A stretch of 64,000 nt of DNA from Streptomyces hyaluromycini (GTDB lineage Bacteria > Actinomycetota > Actinomycetes > Streptomycetales > Streptomycetaceae): the NCBI RefSeq assembly GCF_002217755.1, contig NZ_BCFL01000039.1:1-64000 (forward strand), in the 5' to 3' direction. The first letter of the stretch is position 1. Each line of letters begins with the position of its first letter. Of this stretch, positions 7,613 to 18,931 are shown piece after piece. Below the pieces are notes generated by a model, which saw only the letters and a list, made by a program, of their open reading frames with translations, was not told the DNA's origin and did no database searches. The position numbers and the translations under genes were made by a program.

Positions 7613-9691
7613 CTACGGCAGTTCCCGGGCCCGTGCGATGAGCAGCGCCACGTCGTCGTGGTTGTCGGGGTGGTGCAGCTCCCGCAGCAGCAGGTCGCAG
7701 GCCTCCTCCAGGGGGCGGGCGGGATCGTCGAGCAGGGCCAGCAGCTCGTCCAGCCGTTCGTCCAGGGAGTGCCTGCGGGTCTCGACCAGACCGTCGGTGT
7801 AGAACACCAGCTCGTCGCCGGGTTCGAAGTCGACGGTCGTGGTGGCGAAGGGGATACCGCCCACGCCCAGCGGGACCCCGGTGGGCAGGTCGAGGAGTTC
7901 CGGCGGCCGGCCGGGGCGGACCCGGGCCGGCGGCAGATGGCCGGCGTTGGCGATCCGGCACCGGCGCAGATGCGGGTCGTACACGGCGTACACGCAGGTG
8001 GCGATGGAGTGGTCGAGGCCCGACGTGGTCTTGTCCAGGTGTTCGAGGAGCACCGCAGGATCGAGGCCGAGTGCGGCCAGGGTGTTCGTCGCGGTGCGCA
8101 GCCGGCCCATCGTCGCGGCCGCGTTGATGCCGCTGCCCATCACGTCGCCCACCACGAGGGCCGTTCTGCCGCCGTCCAGCGGGATGACGTCGAACCAGTC
8201 GCCGCCCACCTCGACGGTGGCGCCCGCCGGCTGGTAGCGGGAGGCGACCTCCAGGCCGGGGGTGACCCGGGGATGGGTGGGGAGCAGGCTGCGCTGGAGG
8301 GTCAGGGCGGTGGTGCGGGCGTTCTGGTACCAGCGGGCGTTGTCGATCTGCACCGCCGCCCGCGCCGCCAGTTCCCGGGCCAGCAGCAGATCGTCGTCGT
8401 CGAAGGAGGCCGGATTGCGGGTGCGCCTGAGGTCGAGGGCGCCCAGCACCTCGCCGCGCGCGATCAGCGGCACGGCCAGATACGAGTGCACCCCGGCCCG
8501 GGCCAGCAGCATCGCGGCCTCCCGGGAGGGTGCGATCCGCGCCAGGTCCTCGTCCTTGACCTGTGGGACGACGACGGCCTCCCCGGTCCGCACGCACTCG
8601 GTGATCAGCCGGTCCGGCGCGTACCGGGCGACCGTGCCCGGCGCCGCGGCGGCCTGGACCGCGTCCGCCTCCTGCTCCGCGCGCACGGCCAGGGCCCGGA
8701 GCACGGCCGGCTCACCCGGGCCGAGCGTGCTGCGCCGGCCCTCGACCACGGTGTCCAGCAGGTCCACGGCCGCGAAGTCGGCGAGCTCCGGCACGGCGAC
8801 GTCGGCCAGCTCCCGGGCGGTGCGCTCCAGGTCCAGGGTGGTGCCGATGCGGGCGGAGGCGTCGGCGATCACGGCCAGGCGCCGGCGCGCGTGCTCGGCC
8901 TCGACCCCGGCCCGGTACGGCTCGGTGATGTCCACCACCGACGTGGCCACACCCAGCACGTTGTCCAGCGCGTCCTCCAGCCGGTAGACCGACACCGACC
9001 AGATGTGCTCCTCGTCCGGGTCGGCCGGCGTACGGCCCACCGCGGACTCGTCGATGACCGGCTCACCGGTGTGCAGCACCCGCAGGTACGCCGACTCCAG
9101 GGCGTCGGCGTCCAGGGAGGGCAGCACCTCGCGGATCGTCCGCCCCACGTGCTCCGCGGCCGGGACGCCGTTCATCTGTTCGAGGGCCGGGTTGACCGAC
9201 ACGAACCGCAGCTCCGTGTCGAGGACGGCCAGTCCGATCGGCGACTGCTTCACGATCCGCTCGGACAGCGCCACGTCCTGCTCCAGCCGGCGCACCGTCG
9301 ACTGGTCGGCGGCCAGACCCAGCGCGAACACGTCGCCGTTGTCGTCCATGAGCCGCATGTTGCGGAACTCGACCACATGGGTGGTGCCGTCCTTGTGGCG
9401 GATCGGGAAACCGCCGGCCCAGCTCCGCCCGGTGCTCATCACGTCCGCGAACAGCTTGCCGACCAGTTCGATGTGGCGCTCGTCCACCATCAGCCGGGCC
9501 GCGTACTGCCCCAGTGCCTCCCGTGCCGTGTAGCCGAACAGCTCCTCCGCCTGCGGGCTCCACAGCACGATGCGCCCCTTGGCGTCCAGCACCACCGAGG
9601 CCACGCTCAGGACGTCCAGCAGCCCGCCCGGCCGTACGGGTCCGCGCACGGGCTCCCGGCCCTCCGGCGCCGAAGCCTCGGCTGAACTCAT
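7613..9691 (-). CDS. PAS-PAS-GAF SpoIIE-type serine phosphatase
   Basis: A 692-residue PP2C-family (SpoIIE/RsbU-like) phosphatase. Two PAS domains (about residues 25-140 and 145-265) precede a GAF domain (about 285-450) and the phosphatase domain (about 475-690). The last has the metal-binding motifs GGDWFDVIPLDGG, VVGDVMGSGINAAATMGR, YTDGLVE and DDVALLIAR. Such proteins dephosphorylate anti-sigma-factor antagonists; the sensory ligands are not predictable. It has no C-terminal kinase-like domain, unlike the 33736 gene. ATG 9691 (MSSAEAS) is chosen over an upstream in-frame start at 9724. It stands alone, so its partner anti-anti-sigma factor is elsewhere. Confidence 0.85.
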   Translation of the reverse strand: MSSAEASAPEGREPVRGPVRPGGLLDVLSVASVVLDAKGRIVLWSPQAEELFGYTAREALGQYAARLMVDERHIELVGKLFADVMSTGRSWAGGFPIRHKDGTTHVVEFRNMRLMDDNGDVFALGLAADQSTVRRLEQDVALSERIVKQSPIGLAVLDTELRFVSVNPALEQMNGVPAAEHVGRTIREVLPSLDADALESAYLRVLHTGEPVIDESAVGRTPADPDEEHIWSVSVYRLEDALDNVLGVATSVVDITEPYRAGVEAEHARRRLAVIADASARIGTTLDLERTARELADVAVPELADFAAVDLLDTVVEGRRSTLGPGEPAVLRALAVRAEQEADAVQAAAAPGTVARYAPDRLITECVRTGEAVVVPQVKDEDLARIAPSREAAMLLARAGVHSYLAVPLIARGEVLGALDLRRTRNPASFDDDDLLLARELAARAAVQIDNARWYQNARTTALTLQRSLLPTHPRVTPGLEVASRYQPAGATVEVGGDWFDVIPLDGGRTALVVGDVMGSGINAAATMGRLRTATNTLAALGLDPAVLLEHLDKTTSGLDHSIATCVYAVYDPHLRRCRIANAGHLPPARVRPGRPPELLDLPTGVPLGVGGIPFATTTVDFEPGDELVFYTDGLVETRRHSLDERLDELLALLDDPARPLEEACDLLLRELHHPDNHDDVALLIARARELP

Positions 9692-9966
9692 CGCACGCAC
9701 CGCCTTCGAACCTCCGCACGGCACGCCGTCCCCCGTGCCGACTCCCCTTGTTCTATCGCGCTCACACCCGACTCTCCGACGCCGCCGCCGACTTTTCCAC
9801 CATCTCTCAACAAGGCGGCATCCGTATGGCGAAGCGACCAGAGGGGCGGCAGGGGCGTGAGTTCACTTTCCCGTCCCGTCATTGGTCTGTACATGTCCGG
9901 CGGGCCCGCGCCAGACTGACCGGCGCACGCGCGTCCCACCCCCCAGATACCGAGGAGTAGGCTTCC

Positions 9967-10839
9967 ATGCCCGCGTCCACCCGGCAACGTTGTCGCGCAG
10001 GCCTGACCGCCCTGGTCGCCCTCGCCACCACCCTGGTCCTCGCGACCGCCGCCCCGGCCTCCGCCGCCGACACCTGGACGGAGACCGGCTCCGACCGCGC
10101 CGACCCGCTCACCGAGAGCCAGGGCCTGACCTCGGTCGAGGTCCCGGCCAACAGCCCCAACCGGTACACCGGCATCGGCACCATCCAGCTCAGCGTCTCC
10201 AGCCGCGGCTGGAACCACGTGGGCGACCCCGACGAGTCCTACGACGGCTACTACGTCGAGCCCTACCAGGCGGACTCCGGCACCGCCAAGATGTACCGGG
10301 TGCAGGCCCCCGACGGCACCTGGTCGGAGTACGTCCACACGCTCGCCTCCGGCGAGGCCCTCAACAACTCCTGGGACGCCATCACGCCCGACAGCCAGTA
10401 CATGCTCTCGGGCGAGTACGGCACGATGACCCGCTTCCTGGTCTTCCCGACGCCGGGCGCCAACAAGAGCACCTCGCCGTCCGCGAACCTCCCGCTCGCG
10501 TCCGTCGTCAACCTGGACCACGCCGTGCGTGACGTGCAGGGCTGCGACTTCTCCAGTGCCACCACGCTGCTGTGCTCCTCGGACGACCCGGACGGCAGCC
10601 TCTTCGGCTACACCAAGCCGCTCCTGCAGATCGACCTGTCGGCCCAGCCCGGCTCCGGCAACGTCACCGGGCATGTCACCGCGCTGCGCCAGCTCCCGCT
10701 GCGCAGCTCCTGCTCGGGCACCTTCGAGGCCGAGGGCATCGACTACGACCGGCGCAGCGGCACCCTGCGCGTCATCGTGATGTCGCCGAGCATCTGCATC
10801 CTCACGGACAGCAAGACCTACAAGTTCACCCGGGGCTGA
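9967..10839 (+). CDS. Secreted protein of unknown function
   Basis: A 290-residue protein with a clear Sec signal peptide. A basic start (STRQRCR) is followed by a hydrophobic core LTALVALATTLVLATAA and an AXA cleavage site around PASA-AD (about residue 34). The mature part has many aromatic residues and three or four cysteines (CDFSS, LLCSS, SSCSG, SICIL) that could form disulphides. No catalytic motif was recognised. Hydrophobic/aromatic strands suggest a beta-sandwich. GAGGAG precedes the ATG closely. Confidence 0.65.
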   Translation: MPASTRQRCRAGLTALVALATTLVLATAAPASAADTWTETGSDRADPLTESQGLTSVEVPANSPNRYTGIGTIQLSVSSRGWNHVGDPDESYDGYYVEPYQADSGTAKMYRVQAPDGTWSEYVHTLASGEALNNSWDAITPDSQYMLSGEYGTMTRFLVFPTPGANKSTSPSANLPLASVVNLDHAVRDVQGCDFSSATTLLCSSDDPDGSLFGYTKPLLQIDLSAQPGSGNVTGHVTALRQLPLRSSCSGTFEAEGIDYDRRSGTLRVIVMSPSICILTDSKTYKFTRG

Positions 10840-10962
10840 GCCCTCTGCGGCTGCTCCCGACGGGTGGTGCACCGCCCGGAAATCGGTGCTTTTCTGTTGG
10901 CATGGCGCGGTTCGCGGGGGAACCCGTGGCACCGCGCCATCGCCATGAGAGGAGCGATCACG

Positions 10963-11331
10963 ATGGTCCGTGAGCGACTGCACGAGGAACCCGTCTCGCT
11001 GGAGATCAGCGGATGCAACAAGGAGGACGCCCGGATCGTGTTCGACGCGCTGTGCCAGTGCTTCGAGTCCGACCGGGCCGCCGAGGACGTGCCGCAACAG
11101 CTCCACGAGACCCGCCCGATGGTGTGGCTCGGCACGTTCGAGGTCACCGACGCCCACGAGTGCACCCCGCCGCCCCGGCTCTCGGCCACGGTCGAGGCCG
11201 ACGCGCAGGGCGGCTACTGGGCGATCAGCCGGCTTCATGCGACCCTCGACTCCCTGTTCGCCGTACGCAACCTGTCCTCCGCCTCGGGCGACCAGGAGAG
11301 GGAACTGCACGTCCTGCTCGAAAGCCGGTGA
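10963..11331 (+). CDS. Small hypothetical protein
   Basis: A 122-residue soluble protein starting MVRERLHEEPVSLEISG. The earlier in-frame ATG (10864) adds a non-conserved-looking extension, whereas AGAGGAG precedes 10963. Helix- and strand-like segments alternate, with no transmembrane part and no recognised motif. Cys-Gln-Cys and Glu-Cys residues are present but no metal motif. It lies alone between a secreted protein and the fadH promoter. Confidence 0.55.
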   Translation: MVRERLHEEPVSLEISGCNKEDARIVFDALCQCFESDRAAEDVPQQLHETRPMVWLGTFEVTDAHECTPPPRLSATVEADAQGGYWAISRLHATLDSLFAVRNLSSASGDQERELHVLLESR

Positions 11332-11343
11332 CCGGTGATCTGA

Positions 11344-13452
<2,109 letters not shown>

Positions 13453-13475
13453 GCGGCCGTCCCTAGGATGAGCCC

Positions 13476-14021
13476 ATGTCACTCCCGCACGCGATCCTCA
13501 CCGCCCTGCTCGAAAGGCCGTCGTCGGGGCTTGAGCTGACCCGCAGGTTCGACAGGTCGATCGGTTACTTCTGGTCGGCCACGCACCAGCAGATCTATCG
13601 CGAGCTCGGAAAGCTGGAGTCCGAGGGCTACATCCGCACCCTGCCGGCCGAGCAGCCGGCCCGCGGGCAGAAGAAGAGCTACGAGGTCCTGCCCGCGGGC
13701 CGCGCCGAACTGGCCCGCTGGACCGCCGCCTCCCAGGACCCCAAGCCCCAGCGGGACGTGCTCCTGCTGCGGCTGCGCGCGGCCGCGGTCGTCGGCACCG
13801 AGGGTCTCGAAGCCGACCTGCGCCGCCATCTGGAGCTGCACCGGCGGCAGTTGGCCGAGTACGAGGAGATCCAGCGCCGCGACTTCCCGCCGGGCAAGGA
13901 CGCCCGCGAGGACCGGCTGCGGCATCTGGTGCTGCGGGCCGGCATCGACCTGGAGACCTTCTGGACGCAGTGGCTCAGCCATGCCCTGGAGGAGTTCGGC
14001 GAACTGCCTGACCTGCCCTGA
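13476..14021 (+). CDS. PadR family transcriptional regulator
   Basis: A 181-residue regulator. The N-terminal winged helix (SLPHAILTALLERPSSGLEL, then TRRFDRSIGYFWSATHQQIYRELGKLESEGYI) is diagnostic of PadR. The C-terminal half is a helical Vir-type dimerisation domain with the typical Glu/Arg-rich coiled helix. It follows fadH by 23 bp and likely represses it through the palindrome at 11367; the inducer may be an acyl-CoA or aromatic acid, which is inference. A good hairpin terminator follows. Confidence 0.85.
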   Translation: MSLPHAILTALLERPSSGLELTRRFDRSIGYFWSATHQQIYRELGKLESEGYIRTLPAEQPARGQKKSYEVLPAGRAELARWTAASQDPKPQRDVLLLRLRAAAVVGTEGLEADLRRHLELHRRQLAEYEEIQRRDFPPGKDAREDRLRHLVLRAGIDLETFWTQWLSHALEEFGELPDLP

Positions 14022-14026
14022 GGGCA

Positions 14027-14044
14027 GCGCCCCGTAAGGGGCGC
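14027..14044 (+). terminator. Hairpin terminator after padR
   Basis: GCGCCCC-GTAA-GGGGCGC is a perfect 7-bp stem with a four-base loop, 5 bp after the padR stop. There is no T-run, as usual for Streptomyces terminators. Confidence 0.75.
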
Positions 14045-14144
14045 GGGGCCGGATCCGATATGCGGCTGCCGCCGCGCGGGCGCGACCGGCCACGACGGCG
14101 CCGCAGCCGGCAGACGGCGGATCGCGGCGGTTCCGGCGGAGCGC

Positions 14145-14690
14145 TCAGAGCCGGTACGGCTTCGAGCGCTTGCGCAGGTACCAGCCCGTGGCGATGACGC
14201 CCGAGCCGACCAGCGCCGCGCCGATGCCCAGCGTGAGCGGCCCGTAGTCGCGGGCGGCGCCGCCCAGACCGCCCATCACGCCCCGGGAGGGCGCGGCCGA
14301 CCTGGTGGTGGAGGAGGTCGTCGGCGCCGCGGCGGTGCCGGACACGATCACCGACTGGGTGCCCGCCGTTCCGCCGTTGGAGCAGACGACGACCACCGTG
14401 TAGGTGCCCGTCGGCACCCCCGACCAGGCCGCGGACTGGCTCACGGTGGTGCCCGCCAGAGCCACCTGCCGTCCCTGGGCGAAGGCGGTCTGGCCGCTGT
14501 TGAGCAGCGAGGCGTTGCCCCAGCTGCCGTTGCTCTGGGTGCAGGCGCTGGTGACCACCGAGACCGTGGTGCCGATGGTGCTCACCGAGATCCCCGAGAG
14601 CGCGGCGGACGGGCCGGCGAGCCAGGTCGGGAACGCGGCGGCGGCCGCCAGGGTCAGGCCGGAGCGGAGGAGAAGGCGTGTAGTGCGCAT
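14145..14690 (-). CDS. Secreted, C-terminally membrane-anchored protein
   Basis: A 181-residue protein. Signal peptide MRTTRLLLRSGLTLAAAAAF with cleavage near AAL-SG. A Ser/Thr/Val-rich beta domain of about 95 residues holds two cysteines (SACTQ, VVCSN) likely forming a disulphide. A Thr/Ser/Pro linker precedes a C-terminal membrane helix (LTLGIGAALVGSGVIATGWYL) with a positive tail. There is no LPXTG, so anchoring is by the helix itself. AGGACAG precedes ATG 14690. Function unknown; surface exposure is likely. Confidence 0.65.
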   Translation of the reverse strand: MRTTRLLLRSGLTLAAAAAFPTWLAGPSAALSGISVSTIGTTVSVVTSACTQSNGSWGNASLLNSGQTAFAQGRQVALAGTTVSQSAAWSGVPTGTYTVVVVCSNGGTAGTQSVIVSGTAAAPTTSSTTRSAAPSRGVMGGLGGAARDYGPLTLGIGAALVGSGVIATGWYLRKRSKPYRL

Positions 14691-14858
14691 GGTCTGTCCT
14701 CCGGCGGCACGGTTGGCGGAACGTCCCTTGCGCCGCCGAGGGTCGGGAAACGCCCGTGCTGCCACAGGTTCAGCGAAAGGGGCCCCGGCGTGTACCGCAC
14801 CCGGAGGGCGACCGGCCAGGTGACTTCTTCCCCCGTCCGGCCCAGGCCCGGATGCGCG

Positions 14859-15821
14859 TCAGGTGCCCGTCGTCACGGTCCGCTCTGCCGACCAGCCGCC
14901 CCAGGTGCCGTCCGGCAGCCGCGCCCGGAGCCGTACCCGGTGCACGGCCCCATGGTCCCGGCCCACATAGAAGCTATAGGTCGCACGGCCCTTCGGCGGG
15001 GTGCCTCCCCACACCAGGGAGGTGGTCGTACCGCCGTCGAGCCGGATCTGGTATTCCGTGACCACACCGTCCACCTGCGGCGGATCCCAGGCCAGATCGA
15101 GGTAGTAGGCCCCGCTCTCCTCGTGGGTCCGCGCCGTGAAGGCGGCCGGCGCGGTGTCCCGGCCGTCGCCGGTGCCCGGCGTGGTGAGCCGTACCGCGGT
15201 GCTGGCGGGCGAGAGGTTGTCGGCCGCGTCCCGGGCCCGGACGGTGAAGACATAGCGGGTGCCCGGCCGCAGCCCGGTGACCACCGTCGCGGTCTGGTTC
15301 CCGCCCACACTGTGGATCTTGGCGCCGCCCTGCCAGATCTCGTACGACACCACGGCCCGGTCGTCCTTCGAGGCGCCCCAGGACAGCTGTACCGCACGGC
15401 TGCCCACGGCCCGGCCGTCCGGCCGCGCGGGACGGGTCGGCGCCGAGCGGTCCGCCGCGACCATCGCCGGCGTGGTCGCCCGCACCGCACGGCTGCGCGG
15501 CCCGAGGCTGCCGTCCCCGCCCCGGGCCCGCACGGTGAACACATACACCGTGGACGGCCTGAGCCTGGTGACGTCCACCATGTGCTCGGACCCCGGGACT
15601 TCCTCGATCTTCGTGGTGCCGCGATATACCTCATAGCCGCGGATCCCGGAACCGTCCGGCAGCGCGTTCCACATGACGTGCACGCTGGTGGCGCTTCCGG
15701 CCGCCGCCGTGACCCCCGTCGGGGCACCGGGAAGCCGGCCGCTGTCACCGTCGGCGCCGCCGCCCCAGCCGCAGGACGACACCGACAACAGGACGCAGAC
15801 CACGACGGCAACTCGGCGCAC
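14859..15821 (-). CDS. Fibronectin type III lipoprotein
   Basis: A 320-residue exported lipoprotein. The signal peptide VVVCVLLSVSSC ends in a lipobox cysteine followed by a Gly-rich spacer. Three Fn3-like repeats follow (about residues 32-120, 128-215, 222-318), each with the TGLRPGTRYVFTVRARD-type end strand and a conserved Trp/Tyr framework. Fn3 modules in actinomycetes usually occur in extracellular glycan hydrolases; here no catalytic domain is attached. GTG 15821 is chosen because GGGGAGGCGG precedes it and longer frames lack a signal peptide. It is divergent from the chitosanase. Confidence 0.8.
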   Translation of the reverse strand: MRRVAVVVCVLLSVSSCGWGGGADGDSGRLPGAPTGVTAAAGSATSVHVMWNALPDGSGIRGYEVYRGTTKIEEVPGSEHMVDVTRLRPSTVYVFTVRARGGDGSLGPRSRAVRATTPAMVAADRSAPTRPARPDGRAVGSRAVQLSWGASKDDRAVVSYEIWQGGAKIHSVGGNQTATVVTGLRPGTRYVFTVRARDAADNLSPASTAVRLTTPGTGDGRDTAPAAFTARTHEESGAYYLDLAWDPPQVDGVVTEYQIRLDGGTTTSLVWGGTPPKGRATYSFYVGRDHGAVHRVRLRARLPDGTWGGWSAERTVTTGT

Positions 15822-16206
15822 GGTTCCGCCTCCCCGGGGACGGCAGCACGGCAATGGTCCGGACCAATATGGCCTGCCCGGGATGCGGACATCAAGAGGG
15901 CCGTATTGCAGACGGCGGGGGAGAGTTACGTATGCTGAGTGCTCTGCGGTCGAACTTCCCCGGAGAAAAGGGGAGTTCGCGCCTGCGGCGCGGAACGCTG
16001 TCGTCGCTGATCCCGCGCCGGCACGGGCGGCCGGGGCGGCCTGGGCTGACACCGGCTCAGCGCCCCGGCCCTCGGCTGCCTCTCACGAAGTGTCAGTTTC
16101 GTTGCTCCGAACGGCCCTGTACGGCCTTCGCTTGCTGGCTCGGCCGCCGGACCAGCACCAGATTGTTCCGGTGACTCCATGTCCCCCACGAAAAGGGCTC
16201 CTCATC
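15822..16206. promoter_or_regulatory. Divergent lipoprotein/chitosanase intergenic region
   Basis: A 385-bp stretch with no convincing gene. It holds the promoters of the divergent lipoprotein and chitosanase genes. A weak promoter-like pair TTGCAG (15906) and TATGCT (15931) with a 19-bp spacer is the best candidate for rightward transcription; a stretch near 16080-16170 is less GC-rich than the surroundings. Confidence 0.35.
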
Positions 16207-16893
16207 GTGCGTGTCCAGTCGCTGACGCTGGCCGCGGCCGGCGCCGCCCTGCTCGCCCCGGCCACACTGCCCGCCCCCGCCGCCTCCTACGCGGCCCAAG
16301 GTGACCGGCACCGGATCACCGCCACCGACCTGCTGGCCCGGGTGCAGGACTGCGCCCAGGTCTCCAAGGGCCGCTACCGCTCCGACGCCGGTACCGCCGC
16401 CACCGTCCCCGTGTGCGACACCCGGCAGGCCGTCTTCTGGAAGGCCGACCTCGACATCGACTGCGACGGCCGGCCCACCGCCCACTGCAACCGCACCGCC
16501 GACCCGGCGTTCTCCGCCGCCACCGCCTTCCAGCAGTCCGACGGCAGCCAGCTCAACGCCGAGAAGCTGCCGTACGTCGTCGTGCCCGGCGTCAGCGGCC
16601 GCTGGAACCACCGGGCGTCCGGCGTCCGGGGCGGCGCGGTCGCCGCGGTCATCTACAAGGACCGCGTGCAGTACGCCGTCGTCGGCGACACCGGACCGCG
16701 CGACATCATCGGCGAGGCCTCCTACGCCACCGCGAAGGCGCTGGGCGTGAACCCCGACCCGCGGGTGGGCGGGGTGCCTTCCGGCGTCACGTACATCGTC
16801 TTCAAGGACTCCGGGATCCAGCCCATCGAGGACCGCGAGGCGGCGGAGGCGGAGGGGGAGCGGCTGGCGGAGCAGTTCGCCGAGGACGACTGA
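16207..16893 (+). CDS. GH75-type secreted chitosanase
   Basis: A 228-residue secreted glycoside hydrolase. The signal peptide is VRVQSLTLAAAGAALLAPAT with cleavage around residues 28-31. The mature enzyme shows the GH75 core: FWKADLDIDCDGRPTAHCN, where the acidic DxDxDG segment contains the presumed catalytic Asp. Later come YVVVPG, GAVAAVIYKDRVQYAVVGDTGP and IGEASYATAKALG. It would cleave chitosan internally outside the cell. GTG 16207 is used because no ATG gives a signal peptide in this frame. Cysteine pairs suggest disulphides. Confidence 0.85.
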   Translation: MRVQSLTLAAAGAALLAPATLPAPAASYAAQGDRHRITATDLLARVQDCAQVSKGRYRSDAGTAATVPVCDTRQAVFWKADLDIDCDGRPTAHCNRTADPAFSAATAFQQSDGSQLNAEKLPYVVVPGVSGRWNHRASGVRGGAVAAVIYKDRVQYAVVGDTGPRDIIGEASYATAKALGVNPDPRVGGVPSGVTYIVFKDSGIQPIEDREAAEAEGERLAEQFAEDD

Positions 16894-16954
16894 CCGGGCC
16901 GGTCGGCCGCCGCCGGCACTGCGGGCAGGGCGGCCGTACCTTCGGCGGTGCGGG

Positions 16955-17716
16955 TCAGACGGCCGCCCAGCCGTTGTCCACCGGCAGGATCGCGCCGTTG
17001 ATGCTGCCGGCCGCGTCCGAGGCCAGGAAGACGATCGCCGCCGCCTGATCCTCGGGCTCGGAGACCTGGCCCACGTTGCCGAAGTACGGGCCGAGCGCGG
17101 CCGGCCCGTGCGCGCCGTCCTCCGGGTCGACGCTGATACCGGTCCTGGTGCCGCCAGGGGCGATCGCGTTGGCCCGGATGCCGTGGTTGCGGTACATCAC
17201 CGCCAGGCTCTTGGTCAGGCCGACGACACCGTGCTTCGAGGCCGTGTAGGCGGCCCCCGCCGCGCTGCCGCGCAGGCCGGCCTCGGAGGCGGTGTTGACG
17301 ATCGCGCCCCGGCCCGCCGCCAGCATGTGCGGCAGCACCGCCCGGGTGAGCAGGAACGGCGCGGTGAGGTTGACGCGTATCACCCGCTCCCACTCCGTGT
17401 CGGCGACGTCCGCGAGCGCCGACATCCGGTCCATGATCCCGGCGTTGTTCACCAGGACGTCCACCCCGCCGAACCGGTCCACGGCGGTCGCGACCACCTG
17501 GTCCACCACGGACTGCTCGCTGAGGTCACCGGTGACGGCCACGGCCGTACCGCCCGCCTTCTCGATCTCCTCGACCGCCGTGCCCGCGGCCTCGGCGTTC
17601 AGGTCGGCGACCAGGACCCGGGCACCCTCCCTGGCGAAGGCCAGGGCGGTGGCCCGCCCGATCCCCGATCCCGCCCCGGTGACGATGACGCCGCGCCCGT
17701 CGAGTCCGCTGGCCAT
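16955..17716 (-). CDS. SDR family NAD(P)-dependent oxidoreductase
   Basis: A 253-residue classical short-chain dehydrogenase. The cofactor motif TGAGSGIGRATALAFAREG sits near residue 13. ADLNAE after strand 2 favours NAD. The other hallmarks are NNAGIMD, the catalytic YTASKHG with an upstream Ser in NTASEAG, and PGGTRTG near the C-terminus. The substrate is not predictable. It is divergent from the TetR gene, which very likely controls it through the 13-7-13 operator at 17773. Confidence 0.9.
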   Translation of the reverse strand: MASGLDGRGVIVTGAGSGIGRATALAFAREGARVLVADLNAEAAGTAVEEIEKAGGTAVAVTGDLSEQSVVDQVVATAVDRFGGVDVLVNNAGIMDRMSALADVADTEWERVIRVNLTAPFLLTRAVLPHMLAAGRGAIVNTASEAGLRGSAAGAAYTASKHGVVGLTKSLAVMYRNHGIRANAIAPGGTRTGISVDPEDGAHGPAALGPYFGNVGQVSEPEDQAAAIVFLASDAAGSINGAILPVDNGWAAV

Positions 17717-17772
17717 GTGGTGCTCCCATCAGGTGGTTCGAGGGCGCGCTGCGCCCGGTGCGGTCACACCCT

Positions 17773-17805
17773 ACGACTTAATGTCTTCGAGTGACATAAA
17801 GTCGT
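17773..17805. promoter_or_regulatory. TetR operator, 13-7-13 inverted repeat
   Basis: ACGACTTAATGTC (17773-17785) and GACATAAAGTCGT (17793-17805) are complementary at 12 of 13 positions across a 7-bp spacer. The repeat lies midway between the SDR start and the TetR start, so one dimer pair could block both promoters. Confidence 0.85.
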
Positions 17806-17877
17806 GGCGGGAATTTTCCGCCACCTGGTTCCTCGGGGAGAATCCCGGTACAGCAGTCACCGGCACCGGAGGGACAG

Positions 17878-18513
17878 ATGACCGCAGGGGGACGCACGGG
17901 ACGACCGCCCCTGACCGAGGAGCGCAAGGCCGAGACCAGACTGGAGATCGCCCGCGCCGCCGTGGACCTGTTCGTCGCCCAGGGGGTGGCCGCGACCACG
18001 GGCGAGCAGATCGGGCAGGCGGTCGGCGTCTCGGCGCGCACGGTGTGGCGCTACTTCCCGAGCAAGGAGGCCTGCGTACGACCGCTGTTCGCGGCCGGCA
18101 TCGAGGCCGTCGCCGACTGTCTGCGCGCCTGGCGCCCCGGCCAGCCGCTGGAGGAGGCCTTCGAGGACGCCGTACCGACGGACAGCCGGCTGGTGCGCGG
18201 CCCCGACCGCGCCACCATGGGCGCCCTGGTCCGCCTGACCCGCGGCGAACCGGGCCTGCGCGCCGAGTGGCTGCAGTCCTACGACGAGGCCGAGCCGGCG
18301 TTCGCCCGCGCCCTCGCCGAACGCTCCGGGCTGCCCGCCGACGACCTGCGGCCCACCATCCAGGCGGCCATGTTCAACGCGGCACTGCGCGCGGCCGTCG
18401 AGCACTATGCCTGGCGCGTCGCCGACGAGACCACGGACCCCGCCGGGGCGGAGGCCGAGCTCACGGCGACCATGCGCTCGGCCCTCGCGGTGGCGGCGGA
18501 GGGGCTCGCTTAG
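17878..18513 (+). CDS. TetR/AcrR family transcriptional regulator
   Basis: A 211-residue regulator. The helix-turn-helix lies at residues 22-68 (TRLEIARAAVDLFVAQGVAA, then TTGEQIGQAVGVSARTVWRYFPSKE, the classic TetR signature). The C-terminal ligand domain is helical. It is divergent from the SDR gene at 17716 and likely represses both through the operator at 17773. Its 3' end is 8 bp from the convergent dhaM stop. Confidence 0.9.
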   Translation: MTAGGRTGRPPLTEERKAETRLEIARAAVDLFVAQGVAATTGEQIGQAVGVSARTVWRYFPSKEACVRPLFAAGIEAVADCLRAWRPGQPLEEAFEDAVPTDSRLVRGPDRATMGALVRLTRGEPGLRAEWLQSYDEAEPAFARALAERSGLPADDLRPTIQAAMFNAALRAAVEHYAWRVADETTDPAGAEAELTATMRSALAVAAEGLA

Positions 18514-18520
18514 GGGGTTC

Positions 18521-18931
18521 TCAGACCTTGCGGTAGGTGTATGCCTCGGCGGCTGCCGCCTCCACCGCGTCGAGGCCGGCCCCGGTGGCCGCCGTGACGA
18601 CCGCGGCGATCGCGCCCTCGACGAACGGGGCGTCCACCAGCCGGGTGCCCTCCGGGAGTTCGTCGCCCTCGGCGAGCAGCGCCTTCACGGTGAGCACCGC
18701 GCTGCCCAGGTCGGTGAGGACGGCGACCCCGGCGCCCCGGTCCACGGACGCGGCAGCGGCGGCGATCAGCTCGGCGCTGGTGCCGAGCCCGCCGCCCTCG
18801 GTGCCGCCCGCCGGGGCGAGCGGCACCGCCGTGGCGCCGCCCGCCAGCCCCTTCGCCAGCTCCGCGACGGACGCCGCCACCTCCGCGCTGTGCGACACCA
18901 GCACGATCCCGACCAGCTTGTCGTCACTCAC
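18521..18931 (-). CDS. dhaM: DhaM, dihydroxyacetone kinase phosphotransferase subunit
   Basis: A 136-residue EIIA-mannose-like domain. It passes phosphate from the PTS to the ADP bound in DhaL. The start VGIVLVSHSAEVA contains the phosphorylated His in VSHS, and later motifs GTEGGGLGTSAELI and AVLTDLGSAVLT match the family. It lacks the HPr and EI-like domains fused to DhaM in E. coli, so it must receive phosphate from the general HPr. It overlaps dhaL by 8 nt, giving the order dhaK-dhaL-dhaM. Confidence 0.9.
   Translation of the reverse strand: MSDDKLVGIVLVSHSAEVAASVAELAKGLAGGATAVPLAPAGGTEGGGLGTSAELIAAAAASVDRGAGVAVLTDLGSAVLTVKALLAEGDELPEGTRLVDAPFVEGAIAAVVTAATGAGLDAVEAAAAEAYTYRKV

Noticed and set aside
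7658-9685. A 675-codon rightward frame
   Set aside because: Antisense to the PAS-GAF-SpoIIE phosphatase, with no recognisable protein features.
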